The notes beneath the pieces are model-generated. The model saw nothing but the letters and a program-made list of their open reading frames with translations, searched no databases and was not told the DNA's origin. Made by a program: the position numbers and the translations under genes. A stretch of DNA of 64,000 bases. Origin: Streptococcus sp. X13SY08 (GTDB taxonomy: Bacteria; Bacillota; Bacilli; Lactobacillales; Streptococcaceae). How positions within the stretch are numbered: position 1 is the first letter of the stretch; every line of letters begins with the position of its first letter. Below are positions 1 to 9,859 of the stretch, one piece after another. The stretch is from assembly GCF_001182825.2 (NCBI RefSeq), contig NZ_LFYO02000002.1, forward strand, positions 620,001 to 684,000, read 5' to 3'.

Positions 1-77
1 TACCCTCATTATACACCACAACTCATGTTTTGTGAACACCTTATTTGAGGAATGTTCGATTTTTATAAAACAAAAAC

Positions 78-99
78 GAAAACAAGAGATCTTGTTTTC
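78..99. promoter_or_regulatory. Perfect inverted repeat, possible operator or bidirectional terminator
   Basis: Two 10-base arms, GAAAACAAGA and TCTTGTTTTC, are separated by only two bases. The stretch 1-180 around it has no convincing gene and is AT-rich; a second imperfect inverted repeat (AACAACGTTT and AAACGTTCGTT) lies at about 123-152. The two-base loop is too tight for a good terminator hairpin, so an operator is at least as likely. The gene to the left of the window is not visible. Confidence 0.4.
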
Positions 100-180
100 A
101 TTTATCTTGTATATTTTCAAAAAACAACGTTTACGCAATATAAAACGTTCGTTTTTTAGCATTCTACATTCTTGTCATTA

Positions 181-697
181 TCATTCTGACTGTTCAATGT
201 CCTCGCGAATTTCCTCAGCCTTAAATTTAGCAAAAAGGTATTTGCGATCTTGGATGGGAAAACGTTGATCCAACTGATCAACCGCCCCTATTTCAATTAT
301 TCCTTCTGTGATGCTATAGTCCATAACATGCCCACCAAAGCTCAAATCATCCGAAATAAAATGCAAATGGTAGCCCGCCACACTGATACCATGGAAAATT
401 TCTGGCGTCCAAATACCGACAATAGTCCCTGAAATATTTTCTGCGCGGTATTCTGGCTGATGACTAGCTACTTCTACAAACTTTTTTCTCCGGTCGTTTT
501 AGGAATCATTCGCACATGCATATGGAAAAAATTCCCCTTTATTTTAAGAGAACGAAAAAGATTTCCTCCATCATAATAAGACTCAATACGCTCTTGCAAT
601 TCCTGATCCGTAATTCACCGATTATCAAAGTCCCACTGTAAAGTCCTGCCATCAGAGCTCCCGAGGTATTGTATTGAAATAATTTATTCACTTCCAT
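181..697 (-). pseudogene. aldC: Alpha-acetolactate decarboxylase remnant
   Basis: The C-terminal 66 residues read AGYHLHFISDD then FGGHV, the zinc-binding histidine region of acetolactate decarboxylases, which convert 2-acetolactate to acetoin. Upstream in other frames are pieces reading LFQYNTSGALMAGLYSGT (the N-terminus of the family) and PEYRAENISGTIVGIWTPE (the middle). The whole remnant is about 170 codons against roughly 235-240 in the family, so a segment of the first half is missing and at least two frame changes are present. The start at 697 follows the N-terminal homology. The gene cannot make an active enzyme. It lies 6 bases beyond the end of the TPR gene in the same orientation. 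Confidence 0.85.
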
Positions 698-702
698 AGT
701 TT

Positions 703-1932
703 CTATTCTTGATTGTAAAATTCCTGCATAACCACATCATCTGGCACTAAATGAAGATAGCGATGAGCATATTCTTTGGCCTCATTCACACGACCATGAA
801 TACGTAAGATAGCAATATAGTCTGCCAAAAATTCTGGATTTTGACCTAACTCCTCTGAAAGACTCTCGAAAGCTTCAAGCGCTCTACCATCATCTTCTAA
901 AGCCATGTAAGCCTTGGCGATATTCCAGCGCGCCAAGACGTTGTCCAAATCCTCTTGGTCTAGTGCTACCACTTCCTCGAAGCGTTCCTGCTCTAAATAA
1001 AGATTTGTCAAGCGCAGGATGATTTCATTGAGATCTTCTGCTTGCTCTTTTGCCTTTAACAAATATTCTTCCGCCACTTTTTCTTCATGTGCTTCATAGG
1101 CATACTGAGAAGCTAAGAGCAGGAGCTGATTGTCAAATTCATTTTTAGCTAAACCTTTTTGAAGTATAGCTAGCGCGCCCTTGATATTGTGTTCAGCGTG
1201 GAGAGACTGAGCGTAGGCATATTCATATCCCTCAAAATCAGAATTGATGGTGTCCAGCTGTTTATAGCATAAATTAGCTTTTTGGTATTCTTCTTGGTCA
1301 TATAAAATAGTCGCAAGTTCATAGACGGTCTGGTCATCATATTCTAGTTCAACCGCTTTTTCCAAGAATTCAATCGCTGCTTCAAACTTGCCTAAGCTGG
1401 CATAGGCAATACCAATACGTTGATAAGTCGAAACTCCTGTCTGCTCCAAGATATCTCGGTTATCCAACAAAGCATAATGGTGGATGGCTTCTTTGAAAAG
1501 ACCTAATTCCATTTCTAATTCCGCTAAACCAAAGGAAATAATGGGCTCATCAGATAAATTTTCTGCTTCTAGCAACTTCTCACGCGCCACATCCGTCAAT
1601 CCCTCTGACTGGTAAAGGTCTGCCTTAACCACCAGAGACTCCAGATAAAAGGGGCTGGACTGTTGAATCTCTTCCAGATAACTAAAGGCTTCTTCTGTAT
1701 CCCCGTCCTCGTTGGCAATCTGCGCTAAATTCAAGAGCACTTCTGGGAACTCTTCTCGCAACTGCAAATAAGCTTCCTTAGCCTGAGGATAGAAACCAAT
1801 AGTTTCCAAATAATTCGCTAATTCTAGGATAACTTCTGCATCGTCCTGAACCAAAGCTTTCTTAAAATATTTATTAGCTCGGGCCAAATCCTGCTGGTCA
1901 AGAGAAACCAGCATTTTTTCACTATTGTTCAT
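703..1932 (-). CDS. Tetratricopeptide repeat protein
   Basis: A 409-residue acidic protein made almost entirely of helical pairs of about 34 residues with the TPR pattern of small residues and aromatic packing positions, for example ALLDNRDILEQTG followed by QRIGIAYASLGKFEAAIEFL. There is no signal peptide or membrane segment, so it is a cytoplasmic scaffold or protein-protein interaction module. Its start overlaps the end of the AI-2E family transporter gene by 11 bases, so the two are translated from one message. Homologues of this size are common in streptococci, but no specific partner can be read from the sequence. Confidence 0.85.
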   Translation of the reverse strand: MNNSEKMLVSLDQQDLARANKYFKKALVQDDAEVILELANYLETIGFYPQAKEAYLQLREEFPEVLLNLAQIANEDGDTEEAFSYLEEIQQSSPFYLESLVVKADLYQSEGLTDVAREKLLEAENLSDEPIISFGLAELEMELGLFKEAIHHYALLDNRDILEQTGVSTYQRIGIAYASLGKFEAAIEFLEKAVELEYDDQTVYELATILYDQEEYQKANLCYKQLDTINSDFEGYEYAYAQSLHAEHNIKGALAILQKGLAKNEFDNQLLLLASQYAYEAHEEKVAEEYLLKAKEQAEDLNEIILRLTNLYLEQERFEEVVALDQEDLDNVLARWNIAKAYMALEDDGRALEAFESLSEELGQNPEFLADYIAILRIHGRVNEAKEYAHRYLHLVPDDVVMQEFYNQE

Positions 1933-3094
1933 TCATTTCCTCTTCTACTACAATTTCTTCAATATATAAGCCACTATAAATTTTGTACCATTGGAAAATA
2001 GCCTGCAAGACAACCTTGATGGAGGCATAAATTGGAATCCCCAAGAGCACACCCAAAACACCATACATTTGCCCTGCCGTAAGAAGTACAAAGAGAATAG
2101 TAATGGGGTGAATGCTGAGTGAGCTTCCGATAATTAGCGGTGTCACAAAACGTCCCTCAATGGTCTGCTCGATCGCAAAGGCAATCAAAACCTTAACCAG
2201 TATAAAAGGACCAGCTATAATTCCTAGAATAATGGCTGGAATCATGGCTAAGAATGAACCTACGTAAGGAATCAGGTTCAAAAATCCAGCGACAATTCCA
2301 AGGGTAATTGGATAAGGTAAGCCAATAATCAGAAAAAGTACCGAAAACATCACTGCTACAATGATAGCCACAGTCACCTGCCCACGAACATAATTGGACA
2401 ACTGCGCATTGACATTTGTCAAAACTGTACTGATAGACAAGCGCCATTTAACTGGCAAATATTGCGTGATGTGACCATTCAGTTGCTTCCCATCGCGTAG
2501 TAAATAAAAGAGAATAAAGGGCATAATCAGAATCGCCACAACAATTTGCGAAGCAGTTGAAATGAGGTTGCTAGCCCAATCTACAGCATTGGACGATAGA
2601 CGTTGCGCAAAAGAAAGAATCTGATCATTGAGGTTATTCATAACTTCGATAACTGTCGGGCGGAATTGGGCGAACTGATCATCTTGCAAAAGATTCGTTA
2701 CACGCCCCTCGAGTTCCTGAATATAATCCGGAACATTATGCGAGAAATTCTTTATGCGTTCTTGAATATTAGGAATTGCAACTGCCAAGCCCCAAACCAA
2801 AAGTAAAGCGATTAAGACGAACAAGATCGAGATCCCTACTGTACGGGAGACCTTATATTTTTCTAAACAATCCACAATCGGATTGAGCAAATAATACAGC
2901 AATCCTGTCATAATCATTGGCAACATGATGATAGATAAAAAATCACCAATCGGTCTAAAGACGAAACTAATCTTGGTAAAGACGAAAATAGTTAATAAAA
3001 TCAGCAATAAAATCAGAAAAAAAGTGACAACTTGATTGTTGACAAACCACTGAAAGAACCAAGAAGAATAGAATTTTTTACGTTTTTCTTCCAT
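1922..3094 (-). CDS. AI-2E family transporter (PerM/UPF0118 type membrane protein)
   Basis: A 390-residue protein with about eight hydrophobic segments: two after the basic N-terminus (residues 15-70), one near 85-110, a soluble amphipathic stretch from 110 to 165, and a cluster from 170 to 365. The signature LNLIPYVGSFLAMIPA near residue 270 is characteristic of the family, which includes the E. coli autoinducer-2 exporter TqsA and Na+/H+ antiporter-like members. The substrate here is unknown. The acidic tail EEIVVEEEMNEQ overlaps the start of the downstream TPR gene. The gene is divergent from the lactonase gene. Confidence 0.85.
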   Translation of the reverse strand: MEEKRKKFYSSWFFQWFVNNQVVTFFLILLLILLTIFVFTKISFVFRPIGDFLSIIMLPMIMTGLLYYLLNPIVDCLEKYKVSRTVGISILFVLIALLLVWGLAVAIPNIQERIKNFSHNVPDYIQELEGRVTNLLQDDQFAQFRPTVIEVMNNLNDQILSFAQRLSSNAVDWASNLISTASQIVVAILIMPFILFYLLRDGKQLNGHITQYLPVKWRLSISTVLTNVNAQLSNYVRGQVTVAIIVAVMFSVLFLIIGLPYPITLGIVAGFLNLIPYVGSFLAMIPAIILGIIAGPFILVKVLIAFAIEQTIEGRFVTPLIIGSSLSIHPITILFVLLTAGQMYGVLGVLLGIPIYASIKVVLQAIFQWYKIYSGLYIEEIVVEEEMNEQ

Positions 3095-3171
3095 GACAAT
3101 CCTCTATCTATTGTTTTCTTCTATTGTACCATGTTCTGTCTATTTTTTACCAAGAGAAACCAAGGGAGCAT

Positions 3172-3200
3172 AGGACATTCTCTATGAATTATGATATAAT
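3172..3200 (+). promoter_or_regulatory. Promoter of the lactonase gene
   Basis: AGGACA at 3172-3177 and a perfect TATAAT at 3195-3200 are 17 bases apart. Transcription would start about 30 bases before the ribosome binding site AGGAAAG at 3229-3235. Confidence 0.6.
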
Positions 3201-3239
3201 CAAAGCAAATTGATACTCGAAAGAAAGCAGGAAAGTGCT

Positions 3240-4250
3240 ATGACCATTTATTTTGGCACCTATACCCGCCACAGCTCCGAAGGGATCTACACGGCAGATT
3301 TTAATGCGAAAACTGGAAAACTAACCAATCGTCTTTTATTGGCCAAAGAGCCTAGTCCAACTTATCTGGCACTGTCAGAAGCAAATTATCTTTACGCTGT
3401 AGGGGCTGAAAATGATCTCGGGGGTATCGCCGCCTACACTCGTGAAGGGCAGCTCATCAATCATGTCGTTCAGGAGGGGGCTCCGCTCTGCTATGTTTCC
3501 GTGGATGAAGAACGCAATCTTGTTTACGGTGCTAACTACCACAAGGGGCAAGTTTTAGTTTACAAAATTTTAGATAATGGCGGATTAGAACTAACAGATA
3601 GCCACACTCATGAGGGTCATGGCCCTCATAAAAATCAAGCATCTGCTCATGTTCACTATGCCGACTTGACGCCAGATAACTACCTCTTGACTTGTGATTT
3701 AGGCACCGACCAGATTGTGACTTATCGTGTTTCAGATGCAGGAAAATTAACTCTACTTGACACATATAATGCTACACCAGGTGCTGGCCCCCGCCATATC
3801 GTCTTTCATCCAACAGCTAAGATTGCCTATCTAATCTGCGAACTCAACTCAACCATTGAAGTCCTCATTTATGATAGCGTTGGGCAATTTGAATTGATGC
3901 AAACCATCTCAACCTTGCCTGATGATTTTATGAATTTCAATGGTACAGCTGCTATTCGCATTTCCGCTGATGGGAAATTCGTCTATGCTTCAAACCGCGG
4001 TCATGATTCTATCGCCGTCTACAAAACGCTAGGTGATGCGAGTTTAGATTTGGTTGAGATTGTTCCATCTCTCGGTCAAATACCTCGCGACTTCATCCTT
4101 ACAAAAGATCAAAAATACGTCATCGTTGCTCATCAAGATAGTGACAATGTTACAGTCTTTTCGCGCAATGCCGAAACGGGACGTCTAACCGAACTATCAC
4201 ACGATTTTGTAGTTCCAGAAGCTGTTGCGATTTTAGAAATGGAATGTTAA
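3240..4250 (+). CDS. Lactonase family protein, seven-bladed beta-propeller (6-phosphogluconolactonase type)
   Basis: A 336-residue protein of the YkgB/PgL lactonase family, beginning MTIYFGTYTRHSSEGIYTADF. The family pattern of repeated blades is clear, with GAGPRHIVFHP, AAIRISADGKFVYASNRGHDSI and PRDFILTKDQKYVIVAHQDSD at the positions expected of the conserved Arg, Asn-Arg and His residues. In other bacteria such proteins hydrolyse 6-phosphogluconolactone, although the physiological substrate in streptococci is unproven. An in-frame earlier start at 3210 exists, but the ATG at 3240 has the ribosome binding site AGGAAAG and begins at the family N-terminus. The TM2 protein gene follows after 12 bases. 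Confidence 0.85.
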   Translation: MTIYFGTYTRHSSEGIYTADFNAKTGKLTNRLLLAKEPSPTYLALSEANYLYAVGAENDLGGIAAYTREGQLINHVVQEGAPLCYVSVDEERNLVYGANYHKGQVLVYKILDNGGLELTDSHTHEGHGPHKNQASAHVHYADLTPDNYLLTCDLGTDQIVTYRVSDAGKLTLLDTYNATPGAGPRHIVFHPTAKIAYLICELNSTIEVLIYDSVGQFELMQTISTLPDDFMNFNGTAAIRISADGKFVYASNRGHDSIAVYKTLGDASLDLVEIVPSLGQIPRDFILTKDQKYVIVAHQDSDNVTVFSRNAETGRLTELSHDFVVPEAVAILEMEC

Positions 4251-4262
4251 CAGGAGAATAAC

Positions 4263-4472
4263 ATGAAAAGAAAAGTTAACAAGGTGATCTACATTTTATT
4301 GGCCCTCTTTTTAGGCGAGTTTGGTTTACACAAATTTTATACTGGACAAACCGGAAAGGGAATTCTCTATTTAATCTTCTGCTGGACTTTTATTCCAGGT
4401 TTCATTGGAGTAATCGAAGGAATTTTGGCTATCTTTAACCCCGCTGATTCAGATGGTAATTTCTATATCTAA
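4263..4472 (+). CDS. TM2 domain-containing small membrane protein
   Basis: A 69-residue protein with the TM2 pattern: basic N-terminus KRKVNK, first membrane segment with FLGEFGLHKFYTGQTGKGILYL, second segment CWTFIPGFIGVIEGILAIF. The GxxGxHxFYxG motif is diagnostic of the domain. The function of bacterial TM2 proteins is not known. It is preceded by AGGAG at 4252 and follows the lactonase gene by 12 bases, so it is probably cotranscribed. Confidence 0.85.
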   Translation: MKRKVNKVIYILLALFLGEFGLHKFYTGQTGKGILYLIFCWTFIPGFIGVIEGILAIFNPADSDGNFYI

Positions 4473-4511
4473 TCTATATTCTTTGTGATTTTAAAAAATA
4501 GTGCTGATTGC

Positions 4512-4540
4512 TTGAAAAAATAAGAAAATCGATGTTTAAT
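4512..4540 (+). promoter_or_regulatory. Promoter of the small acidic protein gene
   Basis: TTGAAA at 4512-4517 and TTTAAT at 4535-4540 with 17 bases between, followed by the strong ribosome binding site AAAGGAG at 4555-4561. Confidence 0.55.
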
Positions 4541-4566
4541 AAAAGAAAAACATAAAGGAGTTTCCT

Positions 4567-4758
4567 ATGAATCCAACAGAATTATTTGACAAGGTGAAAG
4601 GACTCATCGCCGATAAAGATATTGACGGTGCTAAAGCTTTCATCGAAGAGCACAAGGATGATCTCGGTGAATATCTCAGTAATGCCAAAGCCCTCCTTGA
4701 AGGCAATGAAGCAGTCAGTGGCGTCTTAGACAAAGTAAAAGGTATTTTTGGTAAATAA
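4567..4758 (+). CDS. Small helical acidic protein of unknown function
   Basis: A 63-residue protein starting MNPTELFDKVKGLIADKD and ending GVLDKVKGIFGK. The N- and C-terminal ends share the element DKVKGL/I, so it may be a short internal duplication, with predicted amphipathic helices and no cysteine, signal peptide or membrane segment. It has its own promoter and a strong ribosome binding site, which argues that it is real. I do not recognise a characterised family. An IS element was inserted 17 bases after its stop codon, inside what was its terminator. Confidence 0.7.
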   Translation: MNPTELFDKVKGLIADKDIDGAKAFIEEHKDDLGEYLSNAKALLEGNEAVSGVLDKVKGIFGK

Positions 4759-4808
4759 AATAACCTCCTCTCAAATGTACTGACCCCCAAAAGTTGGACA
4801 AATAATTA

Positions 4809-5660
4809 TTAAAAGGATTTAGTTCTGTATTGAACAGGACTAAGTCCTTTTAGTTTTGTTTTAATTCGTTTGTTGTTGTAGTAAAAAATATAATCTGTAA
4901 TAGCTTGCTCAAGCTCATTAAGGGATTGATAAGATGTCTCGAGACCATAAAACATTTCAGATTTGAGAATTCCAAAGAAGGTCTCCATCATCCCATTATC
5001 AGGACTATTTCCCTTACGTGACATGGAGGGACGAATCCCCTTGGTCTCCCAAAAATGATGATAAGACTGGTGCTGATATTACCAGCCTTGGTCACTATGA
5101 AGGATTGTGCCACCGTACGATTTAGCTGGAAAGACCTTCTCCAGCATGGTTTGAACCTGTCTTAAATCTGGGGAACGAGAAATGGTGAAGTCAATAATCT
5201 CGCTGTTGTAACCATCCAAAACGGGGGATAAGTATAGTTTACCTTCTGCTAAAGCAAACTCTGTCACATCGGTATAACACTTTTCATAAGGTTTAGAAGC
5301 ATGGAACTGACGATTGATGAGGTTTCCAGCCTTTTTACCAACTTCTCCTCTGTATGATGAATACTTGCGCTTACGGCGAATACGAGCTTTTAAGCCCATC
5401 ATTGTCATTAAGCGCTGAACTTTCTTGTGATTGATCACAAGTCCTCGGTTACGCAACTCTAGATGAATGCGACGATAACCGTAATTCCTCTTATGTTCAT
5501 CATAGATGTTTTGAATGAGCTCCTTTAGTTCTATATCCTTATCTCCTTGAGCCAATCGCTTCACTTGATAGTAATAGGTGGATCGCGATAAATCAAGGAT
5601 TTCAAGTAGAGTTTCTAGAGAAAACTGATTAGTTAATTCTTGAATGATTTCTGTTGCTTT
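4809..5660 (-). pseudogene. IS3-family transposase orfB (DDE integrase domain) with a nonsense codon
   Basis: In one reading frame, broken only at 5079-5081, are the HTH_21 region (HKRNYGYRRIHLELRNRG), the first catalytic Asp (CYTDVTEF), the second (HSDQGW) and then, after the stop, METFFGILKSE with the catalytic Glu and YYNNKRIKTKLKGLSPVQY. The stop TAA follows HSDQGW where relatives have Gln, consistent with a CAA to TAA change. The truncated protein lacks the catalytic Glu. The frame is entered from orfA by a -1 shift at the A-rich run near 5658-5662 (AAAAAG on the minus strand), or from the GTG at 5564. Confidence 0.88.
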
Positions 5661-6148
5661 TTGAGCTTTGCTTCGTCCCTCAAGCGGTATTCTCTCAGCT
5701 TTTTTAGAACAGCATTCTCCGCTCTAAGGTAGTCTAATTCTTTTTGTAGTCGTTCCAACTCTGTCATCTGATCCCAAGTCTTCTTTGGTTTTCGTCCCAT
5801 CTTTGGTGGTCTCCCTCTTGCTTTCTCAAGAATAGTATAGCCGTTTTTCTTGTATTGCGCTATCCACCTTGAAAGCATACTAGAATTTGGTAAAGCATAA
5901 TCTAAGGATGTTTGTTTATGAGATTGGCCCTCAATCAGAACTTTATCTATTATCTCTTGCTTCAGTTCTGGAGGATAGTAACTATTCTTACTTTTTTGAA
6001 CAATGGCTACCCCATACCTATCAATCAAGCGAATCATATATTTGAGATCGGATTCTGCAATACCAAATTTTTCTGATAAAGACTGAATGGTCTCACCATT
6101 TTGACGTAATTCATAGATTTGAACTTTGGCGTCATAACTTAATTTCAT
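5633..6148 (-). CDS. IS3-family transposase orfA, helix-turn-helix protein
   Basis: A 171-residue protein with two helix-turn-helix modules: [20 protein letters not shown] near residues 14-33 and [20 protein letters not shown] near 80-100, followed by a leucine-zipper-like segment [22 protein letters not shown] that mediates OrfA-OrfAB pairing in this family. It starts 30 bases inside the right inverted repeat. OrfA alone usually represses or modulates transposition; the companion orfB is broken here. Confidence 0.88.
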   Translation of the reverse strand: MKLSYDAKVQIYELRQNGETIQSLSEKFGIAESDLKYMIRLIDRYGVAIVQKSKNSYYPPELKQEIIDKVLIEGQSHKQTSLDYALPNSSMLSRWIAQYKKNGYTILEKARGRPPKMGRKPKKTWDQMTELERLQKELDYLRAENAVLKKLREYRLRDEAKLKKQQKSFKN

Positions 6149-6180
6149 AAAAATAGCACCCCTATCGTTAGATTTTATGT

Positions 6181-6852
6181 CTAACTTTTGGGGTGCAGTA
6201 CAATCTGAGAGGGTTTTTCATAATTAAAAATTGTCAATAGATCAGATAACTTACCAACCTTGATATCGCTTGGATACTCTTCATTTTCAGGATCCAACGC
6301 ACCAAGTCCTTGTAACATACGAATCGCTCCCATACCCAACTGTTTGGCTGGTACTATATCATTATCAACTCGGCCACCAATATAAGTTGCTTTTTCGAAT
6401 GAAATACCTGCCTGTTTTAAAGCATAAACAAAGATATCAATCTCTGGCTTTTTCATACCTACATCACTTGAACCTACAACTACTTGAAAATAGTGCCGGA
6501 TCCCCAATTCTATTAAACGATTCTCTAAGTTTGGTCCCTGATTAGCAATAATCCCCAATGAATAGCTTTTCTGTAATGTTCTCAACACTGGTATTGTATC
6601 AGGATAAAGCTTCTCCTCCTCATGACTCCATAGCGGACGTTCTACTATTTTCGCTGCAAAATAATCCCAAGCTTCCGCAATCGGTTCTCCTCCTTGGCGA
6701 GAAATAGACTCCAGCTTTTGGTAAAACATATCTGCAGTGGCATCAAGACCAACATCTTGTAGTTGCTATGCGCAACGCTCTGAGTATGATTTGTAGGCAT
6801 TCTGTTCATCTAGCAAAGTTGAACCAAGATCAAAAAACAACCACGATTCCAT
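6181..6852 (-). pseudogene. HAD-superfamily hydrolase, broken at both ends
   Basis: The start at 6852 opens MESWLFFDLGSTLLDEQNAY, with the HAD nucleophile Asp in FFDLGST. An in-frame TAG at codon 29 (after SERCA) interrupts the cap domain. The rest is open and contains IANQGPN (motif II region), KKPEIDIFVYAL (motif III Lys) and YIGGRVDNDIVPAKQLGMG (motif IV). At the 3' end the IS insertion removed the natural stop: the original frame would have ended EKPSQI plus TGA, but now continues VLHPKS into the inverted repeat. A shortened protein could restart at the Met at 6729 without the nucleophile Asp. It lies 2 bases after the cupin gene. Confidence 0.8.
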
Positions 6853-6854
6853 AG

Positions 6855-7325
6855 CTACTCATCCCGTGTCAATTTCTCAATAACATCCGCGTATTCAGGA
6901 TAGTCTTTCAATAGTTGTGTACGTTCAAACAATTCAAAATCACTGTATTCAAAACCAGAAGCAACCATGCAACTGACTAAAGCGTAATTCCCATCCACGC
7001 TGGATCCAAAAATAGTCCCTTTGGGAACACAATATTGCAAAACTTGACCTGCTGAAATTTCCTTCCCCAATTGAACCGCCTCATAGCTACCATCTGGATG
7101 GATCATATGAATGGTTAAGGGTTCTCCATCATGAAAATACCAAACCTCATCCGCTGTTAACCGATGAAAATGGGATGGATTATCCTCTTCAAGCAGAAAA
7201 TAAATACTGGTATATAAGGCACGATTCTCAATCTTATCAGCCGATTTCAGCACTTCCTTAAAATAACCACCTTCAATATGTGCTCCCATACTCAGTTCTT
7301 TAATCCATTTATTTGCAGATCTCAT
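6855..7325 (-). CDS. Cupin domain protein (DUF985 / YML079-like)
   Basis: A 156-residue single-domain cupin. The pattern HIEGGYFKEVLKS, then YFLLEEDNPSHFHRLTADEVWYFHDGEPL, then GTIFGSSVDGNYALVSCMVASGFEYSDFEL matches the DUF985 family, which has a jelly-roll fold and resembles sugar epimerases, but has no assigned reaction. An earlier GTG start at 7334 is possible, but GAGGTG six bases before the ATG at 7325 favours the later start. It is the first gene of a two-gene unit with the broken HAD hydrolase. Confidence 0.8.
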   Translation of the reverse strand: MRSANKWIKELSMGAHIEGGYFKEVLKSADKIENRALYTSIYFLLEEDNPSHFHRLTADEVWYFHDGEPLTIHMIHPDGSYEAVQLGKEISAGQVLQYCVPKGTIFGSSVDGNYALVSCMVASGFEYSDFELFERTQLLKDYPEYADVIEKLTRDE

Positions 7326-7366
7326 ATACGACACCTCACATTCTAGCCCTATTTTACCATAGAACG

Positions 7367-7399
7367 AAAAAATAGACCTGATTTCTCAAGTCTATTTTC
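7367..7399 (-). terminator. Terminator of eno
   Basis: On the minus strand AAAATAGAC and GTCTATTTTTT form a stem around a loop of about 12 bases, with the U-run directly after. It lies 16 bases after the eno stop codon. Confidence 0.75.
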
Positions 7400-7414
7400 A
7401 TCCATCAATTTAGA

Positions 7415-8743
<1,329 letters not shown>

Positions 8744-8761
8744 TTAATTAGTTACATTACT

Positions 8762-8826
8762 ATCATACTGTAAAATCGAGTTTTTTTCAAGGGAAAATGC
8801 GTTCTCAACGCGTGTAAACGTTTGCC
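8762..8826 (-). promoter_or_regulatory. eno promoter with a candidate catabolite response element upstream
   Basis: On the minus strand TTGAAA (8785-8790) and TATGAT (8762-8767) are exactly 17 bases apart. On the plus strand TGTAAACGTTTGCC at 8813-8826 matches the cre consensus TGWAANCGNTNWCA except near its right end. The cre lies upstream of the -35 box of eno, an activating position for CcpA, and overlaps the -35 region of the divergent YueI-like gene (TTGCCT at 8822, TATGTT at 8845). Confidence 0.55.
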
Positions 8827-8861
8827 TTTTTCTATTTTTCCTTTTATGTTATACTGGTTTC

Positions 8862-9314
8862 ATGACTGATTTAAATAAAACGATTTTACAAAAAGCAACA
8901 GGTGAAAATCGCTTGGATCCTGACCAGCAGAAACGTTACTTAGGTACCTTTCGTGAGCGAGTAGTTCTAGCCCTTTCTTTTGAAGAGGCTATTTCCGATC
9001 AAGTTCAAACTCAGTTTGATTTACTCTGCAAAAAATTGATGCATTATCAACCTCTCTTCCTTAAGATTTCTCCAAGGTTATCTGATTTTTTGCAAGTCTC
9101 TTATATGAAGATAGCACAGGATCAAGGAATACAGACAGCAATTATTGATGAAGCGACAGCGGATTCTCCATATGCTCTACTTTTCCATAGTGACCATGCT
9201 TTAGATTTGGAAGATATTGGTTTAGAGACCGTTTTTCCGCAAAATACGAGCACTGAAAATCAAGAAGAAAAGACACCTAAAAAAATATCTTTCTGGAAAA
9301 AATTATTTGGCTAG
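8862..9314 (+). CDS. YueI family protein (DUF1694)
   Basis: A 150-residue soluble protein of the DUF1694 family: RLDPDQQKRYLGTFRERVVLALSFEEA at the N-terminus and an alpha/beta fold after it. The family is widespread in Firmicutes and has no known function. The C-terminus is a charged linker plus KKISFWKKLFG, a short amphipathic basic end that may touch the membrane. There is no clear Shine-Dalgarno site before the ATG at 8862, and the likely -10 (TATGTT at 8845-8850) is so close that the message may be almost leaderless. The 3' end overlaps the convergent acetyltransferase gene by 12 bases. Confidence 0.8.
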   Translation: MTDLNKTILQKATGENRLDPDQQKRYLGTFRERVVLALSFEEAISDQVQTQFDLLCKKLMHYQPLFLKISPRLSDFLQVSYMKIAQDQGIQTAIIDEATADSPYALLFHSDHALDLEDIGLETVFPQNTSTENQEEKTPKKISFWKKLFG

Positions 9315-9722
9315 TCGCAGTGCCATGTAATAAGTGGTACAGTCTTTAAAAGGCACATCTACAAGCTGACCATAAATCTCGAAACCGTGCTTGAGATAGA
9401 AATCTTTAGCTTGGTAGGAACGAGTAGTCAATATCACAGTCAAGATCTCCTTCTCGAGAGCAAAACGCTGGATAAATTCTATCATTTTCGTCCCAACTCC
9501 TTGCCTTTGAAAATCCGAATCGACTGCAAAGTCAACTATTTTCAAGGTTTGGTACAAACGATGACAGGACATAGCAGCAATGTTCTGCTCACCACTTTTC
9601 ATTATAATCGTAAATGACTCTGAAGCATCAGGGTCATTTTCTTTACCAAAATTTTTTCGATATTGGCAATCAAATACGCTATTAAAAAAATCAGTTTGGT
9701 CTTCTTGAGTAAATAAAATCAT
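9303..9722 (-). CDS. GNAT family N-acetyltransferase
   Basis: A 139-residue GNAT protein. The acetyl-CoA pyrophosphate-binding signature is SDFQRQGVGTKMIEFI (Q/R-x-x-G-x-G/A) near residues 72-88, preceded by the beta-4 strand LKIVDFAVD and followed by SYQAKDFYLKHGFEIYG, the usual motif B tyrosine region. The acceptor substrate cannot be inferred. It is convergent with and overlaps the YueI-like gene. Confidence 0.85.
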   Translation of the reverse strand: MILFTQEDQTDFFNSVFDCQYRKNFGKENDPDASESFTIIMKSGEQNIAAMSCHRLYQTLKIVDFAVDSDFQRQGVGTKMIEFIQRFALEKEILTVILTTRSYQAKDFYLKHGFEIYGQLVDVPFKDCTTYYMALRLAK

Positions 9723-9859
9723 CTGCTACCTCCGCTTCTCATTGATATAGTAAAAAATGCTCCTAGTGATGTTGACCAGAAAAGTTAGTTAGAATGATGG
9801 TTCACTTAGACTATCATACAAGACAAAGAAACTCCGACTTTCACAACAGAAGGATTTTT

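Larger units (their letters stand above)
4776..6202 (-). mobile_element. IS3-family insertion sequence (IS150-like), inactive copy
   Basis: A 1427-base element bounded by imperfect inverted repeats of about 25 bases: the left end reads TGTACTGACCCCCAAAAGTT and the right end, on the other strand, TGTACTGCACCCCAAAAGTT. It carries orfA and orfB on the minus strand in the -1 frame arrangement of IS3 elements. There is no clear target duplication (left flank ends CAAA, right flank starts ATCT). The flanks CCTCTCA and TGAGAGG are complementary, so the element sits in the loop of a former terminator hairpin between two convergent genes. orfB has a nonsense codon, so this copy cannot move by itself. 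Confidence 0.9.

Noticed and set aside
4776..6202. Target site duplication for the IS element
   Set aside because: Left flank CAAA and right flank ATCT share only one base; no 3- or 4-base direct repeat can be claimed.
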